The notes beneath the pieces are model-generated. The model was not told where the DNA came from and searched no databases. It saw nothing but the letters and a program-made list of their open reading frames with translations. Positions 17,154 through 25,448 of a DNA stretch of 64,000 nt are shown piece after piece. The position numbers and the translations under genes were made by a program. The DNA comes from Pseudomonadota bacterium (GTDB lineage Bacteria; Desulfobacterota; Desulfovibrionia; Desulfovibrionales; Desulfovibrionaceae): NCBI GenBank assembly GCA_023460395.1, contig JAEWQB010000004.1, positions 186,001 to 250,000 of the forward strand, given 5' to 3'. The first letter of the stretch is position 1; each line of letters begins with the position of its first letter.

Positions 17154-17903
17154 CTAGCGCATGTAAGAACGCGCCACCCTGAACACGTCTTCGTAGTCCA
17201 TACGGGCCGCTATAGCGATGCAAAGTTCCGCAGACATTCGCATTTTTCGCCGGGCATCGTTTATAACCACAGCAGCGTGCTCTTTAAGCCATTTGCGCAC
17301 GAATGGCGCGTCAAATCCGTCAATGACCAAGGCAAGGCCTTCCCGGAAGAACCGGGAAGAGACATGCTCCAGCAGTGGGGCGCAAGCGGCTTTGCCCTCA
17401 TGCCGGGAAAGCATGGTGTAAAATAATAACGTCACAATGAGCCTGTCGTCCTGTGCGACACGGCCCACGTCAAAAAAACGCTCCTGCCCCGCCTTGCGCT
17501 CCGGGACCAGCTTAAGCAGCTCCTGCGCCAGAGCCATGGCCCGTTCCTCGCCTATGGGTGGCACAGGGTACCGCGCTGCCATTCTCGCCAGCGTGCGATG
17601 GGGGTTCTCTCCCGTGGCCACGTCCAGAATGGCAATGCGCATTAGACTAAACCGGCGCTCTACTTCGTCCAGCAGCGTTTGTTCCTTCGCCGCGGCCCAC
17701 AGACGCACCTTTTCGTCAGAAAACCCCCGGAAGCCAATATCCAGCAAGTGGCGCACATACGGCTCCGACGTATACCGTGCCTCTTCCTCAACCGCTTTGG
17801 TGTTGCGCTTATTGCCCAACAGCTTTTTGAGCGAAAGCCAATACGCAGCCACCCCTTCTAGGGGAATTTCCAATATATCGAAATCTTTCGTACTTTCTGA
17901 CAT
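17154..17903 (-). CDS. Conserved-looking protein of unknown function
   Basis: A 249-residue, soluble, mostly helical protein with alternating charged and hydrophobic residues throughout. I do not recognise a family. It has no signal peptide and no membrane segment. A C-terminal block (GFDAPFVRKWLKEHAAVVIN, IAARMDYEDVFRVARSYM) looks like a compact helical domain. The start at 17903 (GAGG nearby) is preferred over 17927. It lies just upstream of the pseudo-receiver-HPt gene, 18 bp before it, so a signalling link is plausible but unproven. Confidence 0.7.
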   Translation of the reverse strand: MSESTKDFDILEIPLEGVAAYWLSLKKLLGNKRNTKAVEEEARYTSEPYVRHLLDIGFRGFSDEKVRLWAAAKEQTLLDEVERRFSLMRIAILDVATGENPHRTLARMAARYPVPPIGEERAMALAQELLKLVPERKAGQERFFDVGRVAQDDRLIVTLLFYTMLSRHEGKAACAPLLEHVSSRFFREGLALVIDGFDAPFVRKWLKEHAAVVINDARRKMRMSAELCIAIAARMDYEDVFRVARSYMR

Positions 17904-17992
17904 ACGCCTCACTTCCCCGCGCAGCAACCAGTCTCACATCTATTGTACAAAAAATACAAGAGGATGCGAGCAAAGGCAAGCCGCAGGGAGCC

Positions 17993-18298
17993 TTACAGGC
18001 AGACGACGGAATTTTCTTCCGACGAATACGGGCAAAATGCGTACTTATCTGCCTGTCCGTCGTTCCGCCACTGCCCGTTGCCGACGTACCGGAACTGGTA
18101 TTCTCGCCCTGTTTCTAACTCCAGCAAAACAGAAAACGACCCATCCTTATTCCGTTTCATGGGGCAGGCCTGCGTATCCCAACCATTAAACTCGCCCGCG
18201 ACAAACGCCTCGTCCCATCCCTGCGCTTCTTCCGACGAGAGATGAAAGCGCACCTTGCACACTGGCTTGCTCTTGAGAAATTGTTTGGTCAGCGACAT
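17993..18298 (-). CDS. Small glycogen-binding-module (CBM48/AMPK-beta-like) protein
   Basis: A 101-residue protein that is essentially one isoamylase/AMPK-type carbohydrate-binding module: VRFHLSSEEAQGWDEAFVAG, FNGWD, a DGSFSVLLELETG strand pair and YQFRYVGNGQW. Such stand-alone modules are common in delta-proteobacteria and may tether glycogen enzymes; none are nearby. A strong TAAGGAGGT site precedes the ATG. It is first in a minus-strand run with the unknown gene 17154-17903. Confidence 0.85.
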   Translation of the reverse strand: MSLTKQFLKSKPVCKVRFHLSSEEAQGWDEAFVAGEFNGWDTQACPMKRNKDGSFSVLLELETGREYQFRYVGNGQWRNDGQADKYAFCPYSSEENSVVCL

Positions 18299-19100
18299 CT
18301 TGGCACCTCCTTACCTTACGGTGTCCGGCTCCTTGCTGGCACTCCGCCGCATCCCCCACCGGATTGCGGCAATGCATGTCCCGCGTTGGGAGAGAATCCT
18401 GTCCTCCTGCGTACACCAAAACACGGCGCGATGCCACCATGCGCGCATGACAATGCGAAAAATCTCAAGCCATCGCACAAGAGACAATAAAAACAGTGTG
18501 TTTTATAATACCGCAAAGCCTCCGCACAAAAAGCACGCAGGAAAAAATTCACGGGGCAACCAATGATGACACAAACGCGGATACAGATGCCCGGAGCATG
18601 ACACCCGAAACCGCCCCCCGCACACAGGGACACTCCGGCGTGCGGGGCACGATCATTTTCCATACGGGGCTATACGTAACAGATAATACGGGAAAATTTC
18701 TAAGGAATCGCGGCAAGGCCACGCATACAGCGCAGGCAAGACAACGGGGACACCTCAGCGCAAGAGAGGAAAAGGTGGCATCGGGGATAAGAAAAAACTG
18801 CGAGGGGAGGAGCAAGCGGGGCCTGAATGGATATGAACGGGTATGAACGGGCGAACCCGGCCCGCGCGAGGGGAACGGCACCGCAACGTTTCCGATCCGG
18901 TCAGTTAAGGAGGGGCGGAGCAAACAGCGTAGGTGAGCAGAACCGGCAAAGCAAGGAGGAGAGCAAAGGGCGGGCATATCTGCCCACAGAAAACAGAGGC
19001 CATCTGAAGAATCCAGACGGACCAGCCAACAGCACGCCCGCAAACTACGAAGCCAGCGCGCTCCATGGACTCTTATCGGACGAGGCCAAAACCGGAAGAA
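18299..19100. other. 800-bp stretch with no supported gene
   Basis: Open frames exist here on both strands but have no family resemblance, poor start contexts and unlikely composition. The only visible structure is a short direct repeat (ATATGAACGGG/GTATGAACGGG near 18831-18850). I see no terminator, promoter or RNA gene I could defend. Confidence 0.6.
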
Positions 19101-19493
19101 CTACTGATTGGCGGCGTTAAGCGTTTGCTCAAGCGTTTGCAAAAACTCTTCGCTGCGCCCGGAATCATCCAGTCCGCAAAGCCCTTTCACCGCAGTCATC
19201 AGCAGTCCCAGTTGCACAGTAACATCAAACAGCCCGTTGTTGATGCGACACATCTCCCCGTCTACCTGCAAACGATAAACGCGGCGGTCTTTATTGATGC
19301 CATCGCTGGTGACAACAGAATAAATCTGTTCGTTTTGGTCGGTTACGTACAGACGCTGCCGCGTCATCACTCCCGATTCCTCGTCAAAATACGAGCTTTC
19401 GGAGTAGAGCCGACCTCTGAACGTAATGTCGGCCCCGACATCGTTCAACAACGTAAGCTCTTCCATCACCCCAGCGGATTGTTCATTGCTCAT
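19101..19493 (-). CDS. Small conserved-looking protein of unknown function
   Basis: A 130-residue soluble protein with a strand-rich middle (LYVTDQNEQIYSVVTSDGI, RVYRLQVDGEMCRINNGLF) and a helical C-terminus. No family recognised. AGGAGG lies upstream of the ATG. It follows the HTH gene by 17 bp and is likely cotranscribed with it from the promoter at 19913-19942. Confidence 0.75.
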   Translation of the reverse strand: MSNEQSAGVMEELTLLNDVGADITFRGRLYSESSYFDEESGVMTRQRLYVTDQNEQIYSVVTSDGINKDRRVYRLQVDGEMCRINNGLFDVTVQLGLLMTAVKGLCGLDDSGRSEEFLQTLEQTLNAANQ

Positions 19494-19510
19494 AGCAGAA
19501 CCTCCTGCTC

Positions 19511-19792
19511 CTAGGTTGGTAGCGTTAACTGTTCTGGCCCGCGAGGCTTCTTGGGCTTTTCCGGGACCGGTTCCAACTCCGGCTCAGGGTCAGCCACCAG
19601 CTCCGCCTTTTCAAAAAGTGCGCCGCCACCCATGGCGCTCCAGAATGCTTCCAGATCCGCACGGGACACCCGGTAACCGCGCCCTAGTTTAGCCGCACGC
19701 AACGAACCATCTTTAATAGCCCTGCGGATGGTTTCTTTGTGGCAGCTCAGCAGGTCCGCCGCTTCGCCCAATGTGTAGGTCTGTTTCGTCAT
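19511..19792 (-). CDS. Excisionase/MerR-like helix-turn-helix protein
   Basis: A 93-residue DNA-binding protein with the helix_turn_helix_17 fold (YTLGEAADLLSCHKETIRRA, LGRGYRVSRADLEAFW) and a charged Pro/Glu tail. Such proteins act as excisionases or as small regulators. No integrase or phage gene lies nearby, so a regulator is the better guess. The start at 19792 is set by the fold and AGGG upstream. Confidence 0.85.
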   Translation of the reverse strand: MTKQTYTLGEAADLLSCHKETIRRAIKDGSLRAAKLGRGYRVSRADLEAFWSAMGGGALFEKAELVADPEPELEPVPEKPKKPRGPEQLTLPT

Positions 19793-19912
19793 TGCTGCCC
19801 TGAACCTTTCTCGTCGGCTGTCCGTCTTGGTGCCTGCGCCAGTACGAGGAGCACACCGGACACAGCCTCCACCCGAACGCATCAAGAAACGGTTCACTGA
19901 TATTTCTGGCGC

Positions 19913-19942
19913 AGACTAGCACCGTAAATCAACTATTGTCAA
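19913..19942 (-). promoter_or_regulatory. Promoter of the HTH gene pair
   Basis: TTGACA (19937-19942 on the minus strand) with an 18-bp spacer to TAGTCT (19913-19918), giving a leader of about 115 bases. The rest of the 19793-20318 gap holds only the DUF554 terminator at 20239-20268. Confidence 0.55.
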
Positions 19943-20238
19943 CATACGCCACACACCGCCACAGTACTATCATATTGCGCCACATACGTTCGTGGGTCAC
20001 TATTTCCAGCCACAGAAAGTTACTCTTTCCCTGAACCGGCTGATTACACACCGTTTCAGCACATCAACTCCACCACATACCGCATATCGCCGGTTAACCC
20101 CGGATGAGCACACTCAAGCCCGCTCTCACACAAAGACACCCACATGGCTCCCATACGGCCCCCATACGGCACAAAAGACTCAGCGCCTCACGGTAAAGTC
20201 TGAGCCGTGGCAGCGGATACCCCGCCCGGCCTCAACGC

Positions 20239-20268
20239 AAAAAGGCCGTTCTCACGTCGAGAACGGCC
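20239..20268 (-). terminator. Terminator downstream of the DUF554 gene
   Basis: Perfect 10-bp stem GGCCGTTCTC/GAGAACGGCC (20244-20253 with 20259-20268), five-base loop, followed on the minus strand by five Ts. Confidence 0.9.
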
Positions 20269-20318
20269 GATAGCAACGGGGTAATCATGACAAGCCCGGA
20301 AGCGGCTCCCGGCGGCGG

Positions 20319-21032
20319 TTAGCCCATGTATTGCGCCCAAAGCCACGAAAGCGGCATGACAATGAACAGGGCGGGGATCATATTACCGACCGGGAAAGGC
20401 TTGATATCGCAAATACGGAATCCCGTAGCCAACATGATAATGCCACCACACGCGGAAAAATCTGCTGTCATTTCCGGCGTCATAAGCGGCATAACCAGCG
20501 AAGAGGCTGAATAAAGCGTGGCCTGCACTAGAAACTGGGGAATAACCAGCACCGCCACAGAAATGCCCAGCGACGCGGCAAAGATGACGGCGGTGAACAG
20601 GTCTAAAATAGATTTTACGATAAGCAACGTTGGATCGCCCGTCATCCCTTCGCTCATGGCTCCGTACACCCCGGTACCACTGACACAGAAGAGCACAAGA
20701 AGAGCTACGATCTTTTCAAGAAACTCCTCCTGCCCCACCCCTTCTCTGGGGCGGACCAAGCGTTCCAGCACCACACGGGTTTTCCCCGCCAAGGTACGTA
20801 TGGCATTTTCCAGTTGCACAAGCTCACCAAACAGCGCGCCAAGAATAAGCGCCAGCACAACGGGGGCGAGAAACCGCACCTTCACGGTCATGACCACCCC
20901 CAGCCCCATGGCGGCACACCCAAAAACCATGGGCATGGTGCTCCGTATCGAGCGCCCCAACCGGGGACCGAGCATGGCTCCCGCGACACTCCCGACCAAC
21001 AACGCCACACCGTTTATATATGGCCCCAGCAT
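20319..21032 (-). CDS. DUF554-family membrane protein (YdfK/YqgA-like)
   Basis: A 237-residue polytopic inner-membrane protein with six or seven hydrophobic helices, the N-terminal GPYINGVALLVGSVAGAMLG and the family core GAMSEGMTGDPTLLIVKSILDLFTAVIFA. Function is unknown for the family. ATG 21032 follows AAAGGAG; the longer in-frame extension is not protein-like. It has its own terminator. Confidence 0.92.
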   Translation of the reverse strand: MLGPYINGVALLVGSVAGAMLGPRLGRSIRSTMPMVFGCAAMGLGVVMTVKVRFLAPVVLALILGALFGELVQLENAIRTLAGKTRVVLERLVRPREGVGQEEFLEKIVALLVLFCVSGTGVYGAMSEGMTGDPTLLIVKSILDLFTAVIFAASLGISVAVLVIPQFLVQATLYSASSLVMPLMTPEMTADFSACGGIIMLATGFRICDIKPFPVGNMIPALFIVMPLSWLWAQYMG

Positions 21033-21236
21033 ACCGTCTCCTTTGGGCACTCCGCGAAAACTGTGCACCGCGCTCGTAGCGTGAAGACAGCGCCGTGTCC
21101 GTTTTTTATAGCATCGATACGGGATACCCCATCCCATGGGAGCGTCCCATCGCAGAATCACATCGCGGGCCAAATGAACAACAAAAGCGCGGCTACCCCA
21201 TGGCCCGCCGCGCATCCCGTCTTCCGGCTACCGCTG

Positions 21237-21563
21237 TTATTCCACGCTTCCACGGCCCACCATGCCGAACTCGGCGGGCACCTTGGTGTAAAAAACGCGT
21301 ACGTCCCGTTCATCTAGACTCTGCAGTAAAGCATCGGCCTCTTCCGCCGTCACAGCCATAAGCACCAACACAGGATGGTATGAGAGGTCAAAGAAGCCCG
21401 CGGCATGAAACCGTCCGTCATGCCCAAACCCCTGAGTGGCGGTGAGCAGAGTAGCCCCTCGGATACCCAACCGCTTTGCTTCTTCCACAATCCATTCACC
21501 AAGCAACGCATCGCCATGCATGCGGTCTTGCTGTGTATAAAAAATCAGTTGATATCCCTGCAT
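21237..21563 (-). CDS. DUF190 family protein
   Basis: A 108-residue PII-like-fold protein (MQGYQLIFYTQQDRMHGDAL, then LGIRGATLLTATQGFGHDGR). The family is often beside the fluoride exporter CrcB, which is absent here. The start at 21563 follows GAGGAAG and matches the family N-terminus; sequence upstream is a low-complexity tract. Confidence 0.9.
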   Translation of the reverse strand: MQGYQLIFYTQQDRMHGDALLGEWIVEEAKRLGIRGATLLTATQGFGHDGRFHAAGFFDLSYHPVLVLMAVTAEEADALLQSLDERDVRVFYTKVPAEFGMVGRGSVE

Positions 21564-21637
21564 GGGAACTTCCTCAATAGGAGCTGACAAAGGCTGCGCA
21601 CAGAAAAACAGCGACTGAACCGCACGCCAGAGTGCCG

Positions 21638-21750
21638 GGGGTGCCAAGCGGACCGGGAGTGCCAGATAGACCAAACGGACCACACGGGCCAGTTTTGCCA
21701 GACGCGGGGACCGGGCGGACCGGGCGGACCGGGCGGACCGGGCTTGCCAA
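21638..21750. repeat. Degenerate 9-bp-period tract
   Basis: Four near-exact copies of GACCGGGCG (about 21708-21745) continue into about 70 bp of decayed copies with the same 9-base rhythm. Read as codons it gives a Pro in every third position (GPG-type), and one frame shift interrupts it. It lies in the gap between the DUF190 gene and the MdtI gene and may be a decayed collagen-like coding repeat or simple slippage DNA. The remainder of 21564-21909 shows nothing else. Confidence 0.7.
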
Positions 21751-21909
21751 GCAGGCGGGCCTCCCTGTTCCCTCGCACGGGGGCTTTCACTCAAACGCGC
21801 CCGACAAAGAGCAGGCCCGGCAACACCGCAATTCACTAAGCACGGAACACGCTACGCCCCCACCGTACTCCGCCCCTTCCCCACTGTCTACCGGAACCCA
21901 CCGGCATTG

Positions 21910-22248
21910 CTAGCTCATATGAAGCAACGCCATGCCCGTCACCAACAGGGCTATGCCCGCAAACGCACTGGGCCGTAAGGGCTGACGCAGCCATACCCAT
22001 CCACCCAACGATGTGCCAAGGATGCCGAAACACCCCCACAGGGCATAGGCCACAGCCAAATCCATATCGCGAACCGCCAATGACAGACAGAAAAACGCCA
22101 AGCCCACCAGAACCAGTGCGCCGACACCCAAACCGCGACGGCGAAACCCGTCCGACTTGGCGAGGACCAAGTTTGCCAGCACGTCCAGCACGGCAGCAAG
22201 CAAGACTAACAGCAACGCGGCGGAAATGAACGAAGTACCTTCAGTCAT
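21910..22248 (-). CDS. mdtI: MdtI-like SMR subunit (spermidine/multidrug exporter)
   Basis: A 112-residue four-helix SMR protein closely resembling MdtI (ANLVLAKSDGFRRRGLGVGA, AVAYALWGCFGILGTSLGG). The membrane-embedded carboxylate that is Glu in MdtI (VLE) is Asp here (D22 in VLDVLAN). It works as a heterodimer with MdtJ; its ATG overlaps the mdtJ stop by one base (TAATG), so translation is coupled. Spermidine is the known substrate of MdtJI; the substrate here is inferred. Confidence 0.88.
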   Translation of the reverse strand: MTEGTSFISAALLLVLLAAVLDVLANLVLAKSDGFRRRGLGVGALVLVGLAFFCLSLAVRDMDLAVAYALWGCFGILGTSLGGWVWLRQPLRPSAFAGIALLVTGMALLHMS

Positions 22249-22793
22249 TATTCTTCCTCCTTCCTGCCAAGTAATGCCGCCCGAACCGGGGGACTGAATG
22301 ACCGGCGTACCGACGAACGGGGAGACTGGAAGACCGACGAACCGCCTGACACACCCACGGAAGAACGCATAGTTGCACACTCTCCCTCGGTCGGAGCGGC
22401 CTGCCCCACGCCCTCGTGACCAGTGCGGTGTTCCGCGTGACTGCTCCCCGTTCCGTGGTGCACCAGTGCCGCGCCCGCAAGCACACAAAAAAGGCCCGAT
22501 ATGCGTGGCACCGTCAGCGCCTCTTCCAGTAACACCACACTCACAACGGTAACGCAGGTTAATCCCAAGCCTTCCCACAGGGCGTAGGCCACGCCCACCG
22601 GCAGACCGGTGGTTGCCCGCGCCAGCAGATAATATGAAATTCCTATAGCCGCCCACATGCAGCCGAGCCCCACCATATTCGCATGGGGGAAGCCCCAACC
22701 CTGCGCCAGCTTCATGACTGTGGTCCCCCCCACCTCAAACAAAATAGCACCCAAAAGACAATACCAATGGTACCGCGACGTATTAGCAACCAT
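22248..22793 (-). CDS. mdtJ: MdtJ-like SMR subunit with hydrophilic C-terminal extension
   Basis: Residues 11-115 match MdtJ (AILFEVGGTTVMKLAQ with the key E20, then LPVGVAYALWEGLGLT and LAGAALVHHGT). A tail of about 65 residues rich in Ser, Arg and Gly follows; MdtJ normally ends soon after the fourth helix. The tail may be real or a neutral read-through region. ATG 22793 is chosen from the family N-terminus; AGG lies nine bases upstream. A 190-base leader precedes it. Confidence 0.85.
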   Translation of the reverse strand: MVANTSRYHWYCLLGAILFEVGGTTVMKLAQGWGFPHANMVGLGCMWAAIGISYYLLARATTGLPVGVAYALWEGLGLTCVTVVSVVLLEEALTVPRISGLFCVLAGAALVHHGTGSSHAEHRTGHEGVGQAAPTEGECATMRSSVGVSGGSSVFQSPRSSVRRSFSPPVRAALLGRKEEE

Positions 22794-22912
22794 AACACAC
22801 AACCTATCGAAAAAAATAAGAATACCCACGCCATGCATGGCGCGGTGCCTTCAGATGAAGGGCGAAGCGACCTCGTAAGGAACGAATGAAAGAAAGGACT
22901 ACAGGAAAGAAC

Positions 22913-23017
22913 GCCAGTAGCGCTCTTCACGAAACGCGCTGGCATCACTGAGGGAGGGAGATATGGCAAAATGGGAGCACATGAAAAAAGTATAGGCTGG
23001 CGCGGCCACTCTGGCAA
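22913..23017 (-). promoter_or_regulatory. mdtJI promoter and structured leader
   Basis: TTGCCA (23012-23017 on the minus strand) is 17 bp from TATACT (22989-22994), giving a leader of about 190 bases to mdtJ. Within it 22913-22943 folds into a GCC-AGCGC hairpin followed on the minus strand by GTTCTTTC, resembling a weak attenuator. No known guanidine riboswitch motif was recognised. Nothing else is seen in 22794-23117. Confidence 0.55.
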
Positions 23018-23117
23018 TGCCGTTGCTGTACAGTCCGCGCATTTCCTAAAATTTCGCGAAGGACACAACCCGCCACTCAGACGTCCCAGCCGAGGACGGG
23101 GCTTCCTCCAAGGGAAA

Positions 23118-24269
23118 TTACACTGCGGTCACCTGCCCACCCACCATGGGGAGGAACACACGGAAACAGGTGCCCCGCACATCATCCGACGAGAACGACA
23201 CCTCGCCCTTGAGATAGTTGGTCGTCAGCAACTTAATGCTATACGTGCCAAGGCCACGCCCGGCTCCCTTCGTGGAAAACGAACGCTGGAAGATGGAACC
23301 TCGCGCCTCGGACGGAATAATACCCGGATTCGCCACCCAAAATTCCAGCCGGGAGGCATGTGTCTGGCAGCCAATGCGTATCTGTCCGCGTTCCGGCGTG
23401 GCTTCCAAGGCGTTTTTCACAAGATTCGCCAGTACCCGCTTGAGCAGCGTGGGGTCTGTCACCAGTTTCGGGTCTTCCTCGGCATGAATGGCAATCTGTT
23501 TATTTTCCGCCACTTCCTGCGAGGCGTACAAATCGCGCACGGTGTGTAGCACCTCCACAGCCCGCACGGTCTGCCAGTCTACGGAAAGTTCGTCGGATTC
23601 AGCCGCCAGCAACACGCGCTGGGCCATAATTTCCTCCACCAATTCGCTGGAGAATTTATGTAAAAGCAGCGTTTCGTCCTTCAGATTCAGCGGCACTTCA
23701 TCCAGTACCATGCGGGCGAGGTTGCGCAACCCGCCTGCGGTGTTGAGAATGTCGTGAAAGAAAATGCGCTCTAACGCCCGGCGGCGCTTTTCATGGCTGA
23801 TATCCGTAATGGCAAAGGTAACATACCGCTCCTTCGCAAATATGATGGGACTGCCCACAACTTTCAGGTCATAAGCAAAAATACCGTCTGGACGCCGCTG
23901 TGTGATACGGCACTCATCCACCGCCCGTTCATTACTTAACGCGCACATGATAACCTTCACCGCGCCGCAATTGCGGCAGTGCCGGGACGTGCCGCAGCCT
24001 CCCGGTTCCGTACAGGAGTATTCACATCGGAAAAGCTCGCCGGGACGCAGCCCAATAATTTCCCGCGCATCCTGCATTTCCAGCAAATCCAACAAATTCC
24101 GGTTAGCATACACAATCTGCCGGGTTTCGTTGAGAATAAGCACGAGGTCTGTGACGGAATCGAGCAAGGTTACCAGAGGATTATCTCGAAACAACGCGGC
24201 CTGCCGCAGCAGTATTTCCGCTGACGTGCGCTCCGCAGGGGCGAATAAGGTGGGCAGGGGCTCGGACAT
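23118..24269 (-). CDS. PAS-domain sensor histidine kinase with Cys cluster
   Basis: A 383-residue soluble kinase. The PAS domain (about 32-155) contains five cysteines at 82, 86, 92, 98 and 101 (RCEYSC, GGCGTSRHCRNC), which could hold an Fe-S cluster, haem or zinc. The H-box is FFHDILN with H172; the N-box is VLANLVKNALEATPERG and the G region GRGLGTYSIKLL. No membrane helix. Desulfovibrio genomes carry many such kinases. No response regulator is adjacent. ATG 24269 follows GGAGA. Confidence 0.92.
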   Translation of the reverse strand: MSEPLPTLFAPAERTSAEILLRQAALFRDNPLVTLLDSVTDLVLILNETRQIVYANRNLLDLLEMQDAREIIGLRPGELFRCEYSCTEPGGCGTSRHCRNCGAVKVIMCALSNERAVDECRITQRRPDGIFAYDLKVVGSPIIFAKERYVTFAITDISHEKRRRALERIFFHDILNTAGGLRNLARMVLDEVPLNLKDETLLLHKFSSELVEEIMAQRVLLAAESDELSVDWQTVRAVEVLHTVRDLYASQEVAENKQIAIHAEEDPKLVTDPTLLKRVLANLVKNALEATPERGQIRIGCQTHASRLEFWVANPGIIPSEARGSIFQRSFSTKGAGRGLGTYSIKLLTTNYLKGEVSFSSDDVRGTCFRVFLPMVGGQVTAV

Positions 24270-24532
24270 GGATGTCTCCATTCTGCTAAAACCGCGCGGA
24301 CGCGGCATGGATATACGGCCCCAGCACTACCGTACTATGGAAGCAAATCCAAGCAGCGGCAGGGTACCTTACGCAAAAAAACATGAAACGGAGCCGCCTT
24401 CCGCCATATTCTGTTTCTGATCGGTTATCAAAAACAGGCAGCACCCACGATGCATACGCCATGTGTGAAGTAACAGCCGGGGCTGTCCGCCCCCGGCGCG
24501 CCATTTCCTGTATGCGATCATGAACGGAGCGA

Positions 24533-25360
24533 CTAACTGGAAGGGCAGGACGAACAGTCCGTCCACGGCGCGGTATGATTTACCGGCCCCGCGCCCTTTC
24601 CCGGAGCGTAACTAGTCCGCAGGCACAGGTTGAGATATTGTTGCGCCTGCATTACCGCGCCCACCAGATCGTGCCCCAACGCGAGGTAGGTGGCTATGGC
24701 GGCAGAAAGCGTGCATCCGGTACCGTGGTTATTTCCCGTTTCCACTTTCGGCTGCGCCAACGCCATAGGGGCTTTCCCCGCTTCGCACAGCCAGTCCACC
24801 ATCCGACCGCTGGTTTCAAAATGCCCGCCCTTCAGCAGCACGGCACGCGGTCCCATATCCAAAATGCGTCCAAGAGCTTCGCGCACATCTGCTTCCGACG
24901 TAATGGGCATGTCCGCCAGCATTTCGGCCTCAGGCCGGTTGGGGGTAAGAAGGTCGGCAAGCGGCAGAATGTCTCGCTTCAGCGCCGCAACAGCGTCAGG
25001 CTGCAAGAGGGTGTGCCCGCTTTGGCTTACGGAAACCGGGTCCACCACCAAGGGAAAGGTGCGGTCCCGCAGCACAGCCGCTACCGCAGCGATGATAGGA
25101 GCGGAAAAAAGCATGCCCGTTTTGGCGGCTGCTACCGGAAACCCTTCCAGCACGGTGGTGAGCTGAAGTGCCACAAATTCTGGGTCCGGCGCATGGATTC
25201 CGGTCACGCCTTGCCCGTTTTGTGCGGTCAGCGCGGTAATAACACTCATACCGAAACCACCAAGCACGGTCATGGTCTTCAGGTCGGCCTGAATTCCGGC
25301 GCCACCACCGGAATCAGACCCGGCAATGGTCAGCACACACGGAGGAATGGTTTTCTGCAT
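24533..25360 (-). CDS. thiD: Hydroxymethylpyrimidine (phosphate) kinase ThiD
   Basis: A 275-residue thiamin-pathway kinase phosphorylating HMP and HMP-P. It has GSDSGGGAGIQAD (14-26), TGML (81-84) and the active-site HGTGCTLSA (212-220, C216). GGGAGAG precedes the ATG. It is last in a minus-strand run with obgE and proB, 88 bp after proB. Confidence 0.96.
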   Translation of the reverse strand: MQKTIPPCVLTIAGSDSGGGAGIQADLKTMTVLGGFGMSVITALTAQNGQGVTGIHAPDPEFVALQLTTVLEGFPVAAAKTGMLFSAPIIAAVAAVLRDRTFPLVVDPVSVSQSGHTLLQPDAVAALKRDILPLADLLTPNRPEAEMLADMPITSEADVREALGRILDMGPRAVLLKGGHFETSGRMVDWLCEAGKAPMALAQPKVETGNNHGTGCTLSAAIATYLALGHDLVGAVMQAQQYLNLCLRTSYAPGKGAGPVNHTAPWTDCSSCPSS

Positions 25361-25448
25361 GTCGCTCTCCCGTCAAACAGGTTTCCCCGTTTGGGCATAG
25401 GCTTGATTCTCCCCAAGTATAGCGCAGCCGAGCAATACCCGCTCTTAC

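Noticed and set aside
18496..19043. Open frames on both strands in the 18.3-19.1 kb gap
   Set aside because: Poor start sites, unlikely amino-acid composition and no domain; no terminator or promoter frames them.
19511..19792. Excisionase-like gene as a sign of a prophage or integrative element
   Set aside because: No integrase, att repeat, tRNA or phage gene lies nearby; a small regulator is more likely.
21545..21790. Short frame with GPPGPPGPP collagen-like repeats
   Set aside because: It has no plausible start context, the repeat is interrupted by frame shifts and it overlaps the real DUF190 start; treated as a repeat tract.
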